Source: an uncultured Eubacteriaceae bacterium
Lineage (GTDB): Bacteria > Bacillota > Clostridia > Lachnospirales > Lachnospiraceae
Assembly (NCBI GenBank): GCA_945938055.1
Contig: CAMEUH010000008.1
Location: 1 to 25,715, forward strand
Direction of reading: 5' to 3'
DNA: 25,715 nucleotides
The stretch's first letter is position 1; the number at the start of each line of letters is the position of its first letter. Shown here in pieces: positions 8,062 through 14,972 of the stretch. Both the position numbers and the translations under genes were made by a program. The notes below the pieces were generated by a model. That model did no database searches, had not been told where the DNA came from, and worked only from the letters and a program-made list of their open reading frames with translations.

Positions 8062-9267
8062 TTATTTTTTATTATTTTTCTCATTATATTTTGCTACCAT
8101 ATTTGCTTTTGCAGCAAGACTTCCTTTATTGCTGCCATCATTATAATAATTTGTGGATTTCTTTATTTCTTCCACTTTTTCAAGATTTTTCCGCTTTGTT
8201 TCTTCTAATTTTTGCTGAATATTCTTGGTATTGGTGTTTGCTTTTGTAGATAATGTCTGAGGCGGAAGTCCCTGCTTTGCTCTTTTCTCATTGGCTTTTT
8301 CAAGATTCTTTTTAACCATCTCATCCATATCTATTTTATTAAAGTATGAATTTAACACAAGCTGCTGAATCGTCTGACATACTGCCTGTGCAATCCAGTA
8401 TACACCAAGTCCGCTTGGAAGGGAAAATGCAATAAAACCTGTCATGAAAGGCATGATGGTATTCATGGTTTTCATGGACTGGGCAGCTGGATTATCACTA
8501 TCCATACCATTATTACTACTTATGGTTTTCATGCTAATCCACTGGGTTAATGCTGTTAAAATAGGAATTAAAATCGCAATGGATGTAAAATTTGGTGTTA
8601 CAGCAAGATTAATTCCAAAGAAATCATAAATGCCATATAATGCATCTACATTTTCAGAAATAAGTTCTGAACAGGCAGGAAATAAAGTCTTTAACTGTTC
8701 CCATTGTCCTGCAGAAAACATGTTCATTGCATCAATTGCTGTATTGGCCGTTGTAAAGTCTCCGGAAAAACCATTCTCACTCATAATAGTGGCAAAATTT
8801 GCCTGAGACATCAGACCATTTGCTCCAATCAGCATATTTTCAAATAATACTTTAATTGATGTAACATATGCAGGTATATTTTGTATTACTCTATAAAGAG
8901 CAAACAGAATAGGAAGCTGAATAATCATCTGGAGACATCCGCCTGTTGGTGATGTTCCATACTTCTCATAAACTGCTTTCTGCTCTTCATTCATCTTCAT
9001 CACGGACTGCTGATCAGACTTTCCGCTATACTTCTTCTGAATTGCCTGTAATTCAGGCTGCATGATACTGGAAAGTTTTGAAAACTTCATCTGTTTAATG
9101 GTAAGCGGAAGCATAAAAAGTTTTACAACAATCGTAAATAAAATAATTGTCAAACCAATATTTATAATACCAAAATTTGCCGTCAGTTCAAATAAACCAT
9201 TAAAAATCCAACCTAAAATTTTTGCGATGGGACCCAAAAATCCACCACTTTGTGTCAATAAAATCAA
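8062..9267 (-). CDS. yidC: Membrane protein insertase YidC (OxaA-like), TTG start
   Basis: YidC inserts and folds inner-membrane proteins alone or with SecYEG. The 401-residue protein has an N-terminal hydrophobic stretch, the core segment with LPLTIKQMKFSKL and CLQMIIQLPILFALY, and further membrane segments including MPFMTGFIAFSLPSGLGVYW. A long, very basic C-terminal tail follows (from about residue 325; many Lys and Asn), as in ribosome-contacting YidC forms. There is no lipobox cysteine, unlike Bacillus SpoIIIJ. The only well-placed start is TTG at 9267, eight bases after AGGAGG; no ATG or GTG lies nearby in frame. A 62-residue loop between membrane segments (about 140-210) is longer than in compact YidC2 forms. 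Confidence 0.95.
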   Translation of the reverse strand: MILLTQSGGFLGPIAKILGWIFNGLFELTANFGIINIGLTIILFTIVVKLFMLPLTIKQMKFSKLSSIMQPELQAIQKKYSGKSDQQSVMKMNEEQKAVYEKYGTSPTGGCLQMIIQLPILFALYRVIQNIPAYVTSIKVLFENMLIGANGLMSQANFATIMSENGFSGDFTTANTAIDAMNMFSAGQWEQLKTLFPACSELISENVDALYGIYDFFGINLAVTPNFTSIAILIPILTALTQWISMKTISSNNGMDSDNPAAQSMKTMNTIMPFMTGFIAFSLPSGLGVYWIAQAVCQTIQQLVLNSYFNKIDMDEMVKKNLEKANEKRAKQGLPPQTLSTKANTNTKNIQQKLEETKRKNLEKVEEIKKSTNYYNDGSNKGSLAAKANMVAKYNEKNNKK

Positions 9268-9309
9268 ATTTACTACCTCCTAAGCATTGGACATCACAAT
9301 CAAAACACT

Positions 9310-9525
9310 TCATGGAACTGGATCATATCCACCCTTGGAAAAAGGATTACATTTTAAAATTCTCTTCATGGCAAGGAAACTTCCTTTTAATACACCATGC
9401 TTTTCCAGTGCTTCTATGGCATAAGCAGAACATGTAGGTGTATATATACAGGTTGCATGTCCCTTCAGTGGAGACAGATATTTTCTGTAAAATTTCACAC
9501 TACCGATAAGAAATTTCTTAATCAT
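9310..9525 (-). CDS. yidD: Membrane protein insertion efficiency factor YidD
   Basis: YidD is a small membrane-associated helper of YidC-dependent insertion. The sequence has the family pattern: KFYRKYLSPLKG near the start, the Cys-containing CIYTPTCSAYAIEAL block, and the C-terminal RILKCNPFSKGGYDPVP. I prefer ATG 9525 (71 residues, MIKKFLIG), which matches the usual family N-terminus. An ATG at 9534 gives three more residues (MRI) but would have its ribosome site directly abutting it. Either start overlaps the end of rnpA, so translation is probably coupled. Confidence 0.93.
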   Translation of the reverse strand: MIKKFLIGSVKFYRKYLSPLKGHATCIYTPTCSAYAIEALEKHGVLKGSFLAMKRILKCNPFSKGGYDPVP

Positions 9526-9871
9526 GATTCTCATCTCTTTTCAAAATTCCATGAATCTTGGAAACATGAAGCAAAGCACTTTCTGTTTCCATATAGCCAA
9601 GACCCTTAAGACCCGCCCTGGCAACAATAACAATATCATATCCAGATACAAATTTATCCGTATTGAGTCGAATGCTTTCTCTAATTAATCTTGCCAGTCT
9701 ATGTCTGACAATACTATTACCAACCTTTTTACTAACTGAAATACCAAACCTTGTGGCATCTGTTCCATTTTCCAAAATATACATTACCAATAAACGATTT
9801 GCACGGGATTTTCCAGCAGAATATACTTTTCGAAAATCTTCGTTCTTCTTAATAACCTGATAATTCTTCAT
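9518..9871 (-). CDS. rnpA: Ribonuclease P protein component RnpA
   Basis: RnpA is the protein subunit that helps the RNase P RNA bind and cleave pre-tRNA 5' leaders. The 117-residue protein has the expected N-terminal KKNEDFRKVYSAGKS. The central signature ISVSKKVGNSIVRHRLARLI is an RNR-type motif with His replacing the usual Asn in one position, a variant I have seen in this group. DIVIVARAG precedes the C-terminal helix. It follows rpmH by 76 bases, separated by a terminator hairpin, and overlaps yidD. Confidence 0.97.
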   Translation of the reverse strand: MKNYQVIKKNEDFRKVYSAGKSRANRLLVMYILENGTDATRFGISVSKKVGNSIVRHRLARLIRESIRLNTDKFVSGYDIVIVARAGLKGLGYMETESALLHVSKIHGILKRDENHD

Positions 9872-9929
9872 TATTCATTCCTCATGTCAAACTAAAATGG
9901 AACATCATATTCATTATAAATAGAAGAAA

Positions 9930-9949
9930 AGGCCACAATTCTGCGGCCT
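9930..9949 (-). terminator. Terminator/attenuator between rpmH and rnpA
   Basis: On the minus strand AGGCCGCA, a GAAT loop and TGTGGCCT form an 8-bp stem with one G-U pair, followed by TTTTCTTCT. The stem overlaps the rpmH stop codon. It probably ends most rpmH transcripts and lets a minority continue into rnpA, which would match the much higher demand for ribosomal protein L34. Confidence 0.75.
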
Positions 9950-10082
9950 AAGCTGATAAAACTTTTCTTCCTTTTGCTCTTCTGGCTGATAAAACTTTTC
10001 TTCCATTAGCTGTGCTCATTCTTGCTCTAAAACCATGAACCTTTGATCTTGATCTCTTCTTAGGCTGAAATGTCATTTTCAT
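9948..10082 (-). CDS. rpmH: 50S ribosomal protein L34
   Basis: This 44-residue, highly basic protein begins MKMTFQPKKRSRSKVHGFRA and ends in KGRKVLSA, the standard L34 pattern. AAGGAGGTG lies seven bases upstream of the ATG, a very strong ribosome site. A consensus promoter is about 85-110 bases upstream. It heads the leftward operon rpmH-rnpA-yidD-yidC-jag. The motif GRKVLSA occurs twice near the C-terminus, encoded by an exact 20-base direct repeat. Confidence 0.98.
   Translation of the reverse strand: MKMTFQPKKRSRSKVHGFRARMSTANGRKVLSARRAKGRKVLSA
9952..10004. repeat. In-frame 20-bp direct repeat within rpmH
   Basis: The 20 bases starting GCTGATAAAACTTTTC occur at 9952-9971 and again at 9985-10004, 33 bp (11 codons) apart. 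Each copy encodes GRKVLSA on the minus strand. The codons are identical as well as the residues. Confidence 0.9.
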
Positions 10083-10164
10083 AAAAACACCTCCTTATTA
10101 AACCAATATAAAATATATATGGTAAGCATATTTTGACAAGTATAAAAATAAACGTACACGCAGT

Positions 10165-10193
10165 ATTATATTAAAAATTGTACTTACAGTCAA
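10165..10193 (-). promoter_or_regulatory. rpmH: Sigma-A promoter of the rpmH operon
   Basis: On the minus strand TTGACT (10188-10193), a 17-base spacer and a perfect TATAAT (10165-10170) predict a start near 10158 and a leader of about 75 bases before rpmH. A-rich sequence lies just upstream of the -35, suggesting an UP-like element. Confidence 0.85.
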
Positions 10194-10307
10194 GCAAAAA
10201 AACACATTTTCATAATCTTTTGATAATGTTTTAATATTATTTGTAATAAGATTAAAAAAGTGATAAATTATAATTATCAACTAAGAAAAAAGGGAGGAAC
10301 ACATAAG

Positions 10308-11819
10308 ATGGATTTTTTATTAGGTTTATTACCAGTTATTCTCATTATTTTTGTAATTGTCATTCTTTTGACAGGATATGTTAAGGCTTCGCCAGATAAG
10401 GCGTACATAATTTCCGGTCTGAGAAAGAAACCGAAGGTATTGATTGGTAAAGCAGGAATTAAAATTCCTTTTCTTGAAAAAAAGGATGAATTAAGTCTCC
10501 AGCTGATTCCAATTGATGTTAAAACCTCCAATGCAGTTCCTACTGCAGATTACATTAACATTAATGTTGATGCAGCAGTCAATGTTAAAATTAGTGATAA
10601 TCCGGAATACTTAAATCTTGCTGCACAGAACTTTTTAAATAAGAAGACAGAGTATATTGCAAATGTTGCAAGAGAAGTTCTGGAAGGTAACATGCGTGAA
10701 ATTGTTGGTAAGATGAATCTTGAGGAAATGGTTTCTGACAGACAGAAATTTGCACAGCTGGTTAAGGAAAATGCCGAACCGGATCTTGCTGCAATGGGTC
10801 TTGACATTGTAAGTTTTAATGTACAGAATTTTGTTGACGGAAACGGCGTTATTGAAAACCTTGGTGTAGATAATATTGTAAAGATTCAGAAAAACGCTGC
10901 TATTTCCAGGGCAGAAAGTGAAAAAGAAATTGCAAAGGCACAGGCAAATGCCAAGAAAGAAGCCAATGATGCCCAGATTAACGCTGCAACCGAAATTGCA
11001 ATTAAAGAAAATGAATTAGAAATTAAAAAAGCCGAATTAAAGAAAAATGCAGATATTAAGAAAGCTGAAGCAGATGCTGCTTATAAGATTCAGGAAGAAG
11101 AGCAGCGGAAAACTGTAGAAATTACAACTGCAAATGCTAATATTGCAAAACAGGAAAAAGAAATTCTCTTAAAACAAAGAGAAGCGGAAGTAATGGAACA
11201 GGCTCTTGATGCAGAAATCAAGAAAAAAGCGGAAGCACAGAAATTTGCACGTCAGCAACAGTCCGATGCCGAACTTTATGAAAGACAAAGAAAGGCTGAA
11301 GCTGAGAAATTTGAAAAAGAAAAAGAAGCTGAAGCCTTAAAAGCAACTGCTGAGGCACAAAAATTTGCAAAAGTCCAGGAAGCAGAAGGTATTCGCATGC
11401 TGGGTGAAGCAGAAGCAAGAGCAATTGAAGCTAAGGGTGTTGCGGAAGCAGAAGCAATGGAAAAGAAAGCGGAAGCAATGAAAAAATATGGTCAGGCTGC
11501 CATGATGGAAATGATTGTAAAAGCTCTCCCTGAAATGGCACGTGCCATCGCAGAACCTTTACAGACAATTGATAAGGTAACCATTATTGACAGTGGTTCA
11601 GGAAATAATGGTGTAAGTTCCATGGGAGATTATGTTCCAAGTGTACTTGCTAAAACCATTGAAACTGTGAAAGAAACAACAGGTCTTGATATTACGGAGA
11701 TTATGAAAGCAAATACTTACGATGCACAAGTTAACCGTAATATTAACATAACCGGATTAGACGAAGAAAAAGCAAAAGAAGTTGTTTCATCAGCTGTTAC
11801 ACAAAGTATTGTTCAGTAA
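10308..11819 (+). CDS. floT: Flotillin-family (SPFH) membrane scaffold protein
   Basis: Flotillins oligomerise on the inner membrane and organise fluid membrane microdomains. The 503-residue protein has one N-terminal membrane helix (about 3-25), an SPFH/band-7 domain (about 30-190), a very long coiled coil rich in Ala, Glu, Lys and Gln (about 210-415, with many AEA/EAEA repeats) and a C-terminal oligomerisation segment. This architecture matches FloT (YuaG) of Bacillus. I start at ATG 10308, nine bases after GGGAGGA; a GTG at 10260 would add 16 non-conserved residues. No NfeD-type partner is nearby. It diverges from rpmH; an isolated TATAAT at 10269-10274 could be its -10, but its -35 is poor. 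Its position between rpmH and dnaA is unusual. Confidence 0.93.
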   Translation: MDFLLGLLPVILIIFVIVILLTGYVKASPDKAYIISGLRKKPKVLIGKAGIKIPFLEKKDELSLQLIPIDVKTSNAVPTADYININVDAAVNVKISDNPEYLNLAAQNFLNKKTEYIANVAREVLEGNMREIVGKMNLEEMVSDRQKFAQLVKENAEPDLAAMGLDIVSFNVQNFVDGNGVIENLGVDNIVKIQKNAAISRAESEKEIAKAQANAKKEANDAQINAATEIAIKENELEIKKAELKKNADIKKAEADAAYKIQEEEQRKTVEITTANANIAKQEKEILLKQREAEVMEQALDAEIKKKAEAQKFARQQQSDAELYERQRKAEAEKFEKEKEAEALKATAEAQKFAKVQEAEGIRMLGEAEARAIEAKGVAEAEAMEKKAEAMKKYGQAAMMEMIVKALPEMARAIAEPLQTIDKVTIIDSGSGNNGVSSMGDYVPSVLAKTIETVKETTGLDITEIMKANTYDAQVNRNINITGLDEEKAKEVVSSAVTQSIVQ

Positions 11820-11840
11820 CATTAATTCCTAAATTAATTT

Positions 11841-11890
11841 AAAAGAGTATTGCAAATTCATCATTTTATCAACATTTGCAATACTCTTTT
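11841..11890. terminator. Flotillin terminator, 16-bp stem
   Basis: AAAAGAGTATTGCAAA (11841-11856) pairs perfectly with 11875-11890 around an 18-base loop, and the right arm ends in CTCTTTT. It insulates oriC and dnaA from flotillin transcription. The loop contains a DnaA-box-like TTATCAACA (11866-11874). Confidence 0.85.
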
Positions 11891-12077
11891 CTGATTTATT
11901 CACAAAGTTATCAACATTTTTTAAAGTTTTGCACAAAAAATAATCTTACTTTACCATAATAATATCCACATTTTGTGTAAAACTTGTGGATAAGTGGTGC
12001 ATAAATTAAAAAGAATATCCTATTTCATCTTAAATAGGCTCTTTTCAAAATTGAATAAAGTTATTCACTTATTAACA
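11866..12077. other. oriC, upstream DnaA-box cluster
   Basis: The 383-bp gap between flotillin and dnaA is AT-rich and holds many DnaA-box-like 9-mers (consensus TTATCCACA). On the plus strand are TTATCAACA (11866), TTATTCACA (11896), TTATCAACA (11908) and ATATCCACA (11962). On the minus strand are TGTGTAAAA (11974) and the perfect TGTGGATAA (11985). Weaker TTATTCACT (12061) and TTATTAACA (12069) follow. The 11962, 11974 and 11985 sites are packed 11-12 bases apart. A small palindrome, TGAATAA-AG-TTATTCA (12052-12067), and a 7-bp hairpin (12019-12038) lie between cluster and promoter. This corresponds to the upstream half of the bipartite origin of Bacillus-type chromosomes and probably also mediates dnaA autoregulation. 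Confidence 0.85.
11985..11993 (-). promoter_or_regulatory. Perfect-consensus DnaA box
   Basis: TGTGGATAA on the plus strand is the exact complement of TTATCCACA, the high-affinity DnaA box. It is the only perfect copy I found in the two origin intervals. Confidence 0.9.
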
Positions 12078-12140
12078 TTAATAGATTTCCATCCTTTCAC
12101 AATAAACCATATTATGTAAATCTCATAACATTATTATTCC

Positions 12141-12169
12141 TTGAATATTTCTGGAAATTGTTCTATAAT
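12141..12169 (+). promoter_or_regulatory. dnaA: dnaA promoter
   Basis: TTGAAT (12141-12146), a 17-base spacer and a perfect TATAAT (12164-12169) predict a start near 12176 and a short leader of about 27 bases. The AGGAGA ribosome site is at 12191-12196. The DnaA-box cluster immediately upstream fits autoregulation by DnaA. Confidence 0.8.
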
Positions 12170-12202
12170 ATATGTTGAGATTGTATCGTTAGGAGAAAAC
12201 AA

Positions 12203-13549
12203 ATGTTAGACTTAATTAAAGAAAAATGGGACTTTATCCTGGAAACCATGAAAAAAGAATACGATATTTCAGATGTTTCCTTTAAGACATGGATTCTTCC
12301 CCTAAAAGTATATTCCTTTGACAATAATATTGTCACAATTCTTGTTTCCGAGCAGCCAATGGGACTTGATTATATTAAGAAGAGATATATGACTCCTCTT
12401 CAGGTAACCATCAGTGAAATTATTGGAACAGAAGTAACCGTTCATTTCATTCTTCCTAATGATGCACAAAAAACGGTAAAAAAAGAAGATATTCCTTCCT
12501 ATAATAATGGAATACCAAAATCCAACTTAAATCCAAAGTATACTTTTGATACTTTTGTCGTTGGTAACAACAATAATTTTGCACATGCTGCATGTCTTGC
12601 CGTTGCAGAATCACCTGCAGAAGTCTACAATCCATTATTTATCTATGGAGGCGTAGGACTTGGAAAGACACATCTGATGCAATCCATTGCACATTTCGTA
12701 GAAGAGAACAGCCCTCAGCTTAAAGTAAAATATGTTACTTCTGAAGAATTTACCAATGAGCTGATTGAATCCTTAAAAAATCAGAAACTTACAAACAGCG
12801 AGTTTCGTGAAAAATATAGAAATGTAGACGTCCTTTTAATTGACGATATCCAGTTCATTATTGGTAAGGAAAGTACCCAGGAAGAATTTTTCCATACTTT
12901 TAACACGCTCTATGGTTCGAATAAACAAATCATTATTTCGTCAGACAAGCCTCCAAAAGAAATGGAAACTTTAGAAGAACGTCTTAGAACAAGATTTGAA
13001 TGTGGTCTGACGGTTGATATTCAGATGCCTACTTATGAAACAAGCATGGCTATTCTCGATAAAAAAATTGAAGCAGAAGGATATTTTGTTCCTTTTGAAG
13101 TAAAAGATTTTATTGTAAACAACATTAATTCCAACATCAGGGAACTGGAAGGCGCTCTTAATAAGATTACTGCCTATTCCAAAGTTGCAAAGACTGAAAT
13201 TACTTTAGACCTTGCAAAGAATTTACTAAAAGATTTAATCATGCCAAATGCCCATAGGGAAATTACCATTGAATATATCATCCAGGTTGTGGCAGACCAT
13301 TTTGGAATTACGATTGCTGACATTATTTCTGCTAAAAGGAAGTCAGAAATTGTTTATCCAAGACAGATTGCCATGTACCTTTGCAGAAAATGCACAGATG
13401 AACCTCTTACATCCATTGGTAAATACATGGGTGACAGAGATCATACCACAGTCATTCATGGTGCAGAAAAAATTGAAAAAGAATTAACTTATAATGAAAA
13501 TACAAAAAATGTCATTGATGTATTAATTAAAAAGATAAATCCAAGTTAA
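12203..13549 (+). CDS. dnaA: Chromosomal replication initiator DnaA
   Basis: DnaA binds DnaA boxes as ATP-DnaA, melts the origin and loads the replicative helicase. In this 448-residue protein, domain I is about 1-85 and contains the conserved SFKTWILPL, followed by a short linker (domain II). The AAA+ domain begins near 111 (NPKYTFDTFVVGNNN) with Walker A GGVGLGKT (149-156), Walker B VLLIDDIQFI (D214, D215) and the arginine-finger region RLRTRFECGL. Domain IV carries the basic helix-turn-helix and the signature MGDRDHTTVIHG. The length is normal for Clostridia. It stands alone under its own promoter, with origin DNA on both sides. Confidence 0.99.
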   Translation: MLDLIKEKWDFILETMKKEYDISDVSFKTWILPLKVYSFDNNIVTILVSEQPMGLDYIKKRYMTPLQVTISEIIGTEVTVHFILPNDAQKTVKKEDIPSYNNGIPKSNLNPKYTFDTFVVGNNNNFAHAACLAVAESPAEVYNPLFIYGGVGLGKTHLMQSIAHFVEENSPQLKVKYVTSEEFTNELIESLKNQKLTNSEFREKYRNVDVLLIDDIQFIIGKESTQEEFFHTFNTLYGSNKQIIISSDKPPKEMETLEERLRTRFECGLTVDIQMPTYETSMAILDKKIEAEGYFVPFEVKDFIVNNINSNIRELEGALNKITAYSKVAKTEITLDLAKNLLKDLIMPNAHREITIEYIIQVVADHFGITIADIISAKRKSEIVYPRQIAMYLCRKCTDEPLTSIGKYMGDRDHTTVIHGAEKIEKELTYNENTKNVIDVLIKKINPS

Positions 13550-13590
13550 ATATTTAATTTGGATTTAATAAAGAAATTTTAAAGAATCCA

Positions 13591-13631
13591 CATTTCATTC
13601 AAAATCCTGTGATTTTAATGTGAATGAAATG
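13591..13631. repeat. Inverted repeat after dnaA
   Basis: CATTTCATTCA (13591-13601) and its exact complement (13621-13631) form an 11-bp outer stem. AAATC and GATTT (13602-13606, 13611-13615) form an inner 5-bp stem around CTGT, leaving a 5-base bulge on the right. It may weakly terminate dnaA transcripts, but the following TTTATAAAA is not a good U tract, so a structural role in the origin is equally possible. Confidence 0.6.
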
Positions 13632-13636
13632 TTTAT

Positions 13637-13694
13637 AAAAATGATGAACTTATTTTCCATGTTGATAACTCAAAAATTATCAACCATCATTTTT
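13637..13694. repeat. Nested dyad containing an inverted pair of DnaA-like boxes
   Basis: GTTGATAA (13661-13668) and TTATCAAC (13677-13684) are inverted around 8 bases. Immediately outside the right arm is CATCATTTTT (13685-13694), whose exact complement AAAAATGATG is at 13637-13646, set 14 bases off the left arm. The inner arms are DnaA-box-like sequences facing each other. Confidence 0.65.
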
Positions 13695-13776
13695 GAAGTT
13701 TTTCACATACTTATTAGATGGGATAAAGTTGCTTATTTACTGGCTAAAAGGTAGTTTTCAACATACCCACAGTCCC

Positions 13777-13822
13777 TACTACTAATACTACTGAATTGAA
13801 TATATTATTTATTTATTTAAAA
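13777..13822 (+). other. DnaA-trio run and AT-rich DNA unwinding element
   Basis: TAC TAC TAA TAC TAC runs in register at 13777-13791. It is followed by an almost pure A/T stretch of TATATT and TTTA repeats to about 13820, and preceded by two abutting DnaA-box-like sites and GTCCC. In Bacillus subtilis the equivalent order specifies where DnaA assembles on single strands and opens the origin. This is therefore the likely initial melting point and the point from which the two arms diverge in gene orientation. Confidence 0.8.
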
Positions 13823-13847
13823 GGCTGAAAGGAGTTATCAACAACAA

Positions 13848-14954
13848 ATGAAATTATTATTCAACAAATCATCCCTTCTTCAAGGAGTCAATATTGTTTT
13901 AAAAGCAGTTCCTTCCAGAACTACCATGCCTATCTTAGAATGTATTCTGATTGATGCCACAACACATGAAATAAAATTTACAACCAATGACATGGAACTT
14001 GGAATTGAAACAAAAGTAAAAGGAGAAATTATTGAAAAGGGTAAAATTGCCATTGATGCAAAAATGTTTTCTGATATTGTAAGAAAGCTTCCTGATAATG
14101 AAGTAATGATTGAAACAGATAGTAATTTTAACGCAATAATTACTTGTGAAAAATCAAAATTTAATATTGCTTCCAAATCAGGAGATGATTTTTCCTATCT
14201 CCCTTATATTGAGAAAGAAAAATATATTACCATTTCCCAGTTTGGATTAAAAGAAGTAATTCGTCAGACCATTTTTTCCATTTCTGATAATGAAAGTAAA
14301 AAGCTGATGACAGGCGAATTATTTGAAGTGAATAATAATATATTAAAGGTTGTTTCCCTGGATGGGCATAGAATTTCCATTCGAAAGGTTGAAATCGAGG
14401 GAAATGATAATTCTATTAAAGTTGTTGTTCCAGGAAAAACATTGATTGAAATTAGTAAGATTTTATCCAGTGAAGTAGAAGATAAGGTTAATATTTTCTT
14501 CACAAATAATCACATATTGTTTGAGTTTGATAATACGATTGTGGTTTCAAGACTCATTGAAGGGGAATATTTTAAGATTGATCAGATGATTTCCAGTGAT
14601 TATGAGACAAAAGTAGTCATTAATAAAAAAGAATTTTTAAATTGTATTGACAGAGCAACTCTTCTGGTTCGTGAAGGGGATAAAAAACCTATTATCATCA
14701 ATATTACGGATGGAAGTGTTGAACTTAAGGTAACATCACCTCTTGGTTCCATGAATGAAGAAATAGATATTACGAAAGAGGGCAAGGATATCCTTATTGG
14801 ATTCAACCCGAAGTTTTTAATGGATGCCTTGAGAGTTATTGATGATGAAGAAATTAACATTTACCTTGTTAATTCAAAGGCACCATGCTTTATCCGTGAT
14901 AATGAGGAAAAATATATTTATTTGATTTTACCTGTTAATTTCTCACAGGCATAG
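13848..14954 (+). CDS. dnaN: DNA polymerase III beta subunit (sliding clamp) DnaN
   Basis: DnaN is the ring-shaped dimeric clamp that tethers the replicative polymerase and recruits repair factors through its peptide-binding cleft. The 368-residue length and three-fold domain layout are typical. Conserved stretches include the opening SSLLQGVNIVLKAVPSRTTMPILECI, LKVVSLDGHRIS in domain 2, and the C-terminal LILPVNF, which forms part of the partner-binding pocket. Its ribosome site (AAAGGAG, ending at 13834) lies an unusually long 13 bases from the ATG, and a DnaA-box-like TTATCAACA fills that spacer. It leads the dnaN-S4-recF-gyrB-gyrA series. Confidence 0.98.
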   Translation: MKLLFNKSSLLQGVNIVLKAVPSRTTMPILECILIDATTHEIKFTTNDMELGIETKVKGEIIEKGKIAIDAKMFSDIVRKLPDNEVMIETDSNFNAIITCEKSKFNIASKSGDDFSYLPYIEKEKYITISQFGLKEVIRQTIFSISDNESKKLMTGELFEVNNNILKVVSLDGHRISIRKVEIEGNDNSIKVVVPGKTLIEISKILSSEVEDKVNIFFTNNHILFEFDNTIVVSRLIEGEYFKIDQMISSDYETKVVINKKEFLNCIDRATLLVREGDKKPIIINITDGSVELKVTSPLGSMNEEIDITKEGKDILIGFNPKFLMDALRVIDDEEINIYLVNSKAPCFIRDNEEKYIYLILPVNFSQA

Positions 14955-14972
14955 AAAAAAGAGGGACCTAAA

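Larger units (their letters stand above)
13584..13843. other. oriC, downstream DnaA-box region and unwinding site
   Basis: The 298-bp dnaA-dnaN interval carries DnaA-box-like sites. On the plus strand are GAATCCACA (13584), TTATCAACC (13677), TTTTTCACA (13699), TTTTCAACA (13755), ATACCCACA (13763) and TTATCAACA (13835); on the minus strand is TGTTGATAA (13660). The pair at 13755 and 13763 abuts and is followed by GTCCC and then the DnaA-trio-like run. That is the order of the basal unwinding system described in Bacillus subtilis (DnaA boxes, short GC-rich step, DnaA-trios, AT-rich DNA). I see no convincing separate dnaN promoter here. Confidence 0.85.

Noticed and set aside
10260..10307. GTG start giving flotillin 16 extra residues
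   Set aside because: The added residues are not flotillin-like, and GGGAGGA is correctly placed only for ATG 10308.
11218..11424. Alanine/glutamate repeats in flotillin considered as a DNA repeat array
   Set aside because: The similarity is at the protein level in a coiled coil; the DNA copies differ in sequence and spacing.
11536..11548. CACGTG-centred palindrome in the flotillin gene considered as a third parS
   Set aside because: GGCACGTGCC shares only the central hexamer with parS; the flanking TGTTTC and GAAACA are missing.
12019..12038. CCTATTT-AAATAGG hairpin as a second terminator before dnaA
   Set aside because: The stem is only 7 bp and A/T-rich, with a broken T run, and the flotillin transcript is already stopped at 11890.
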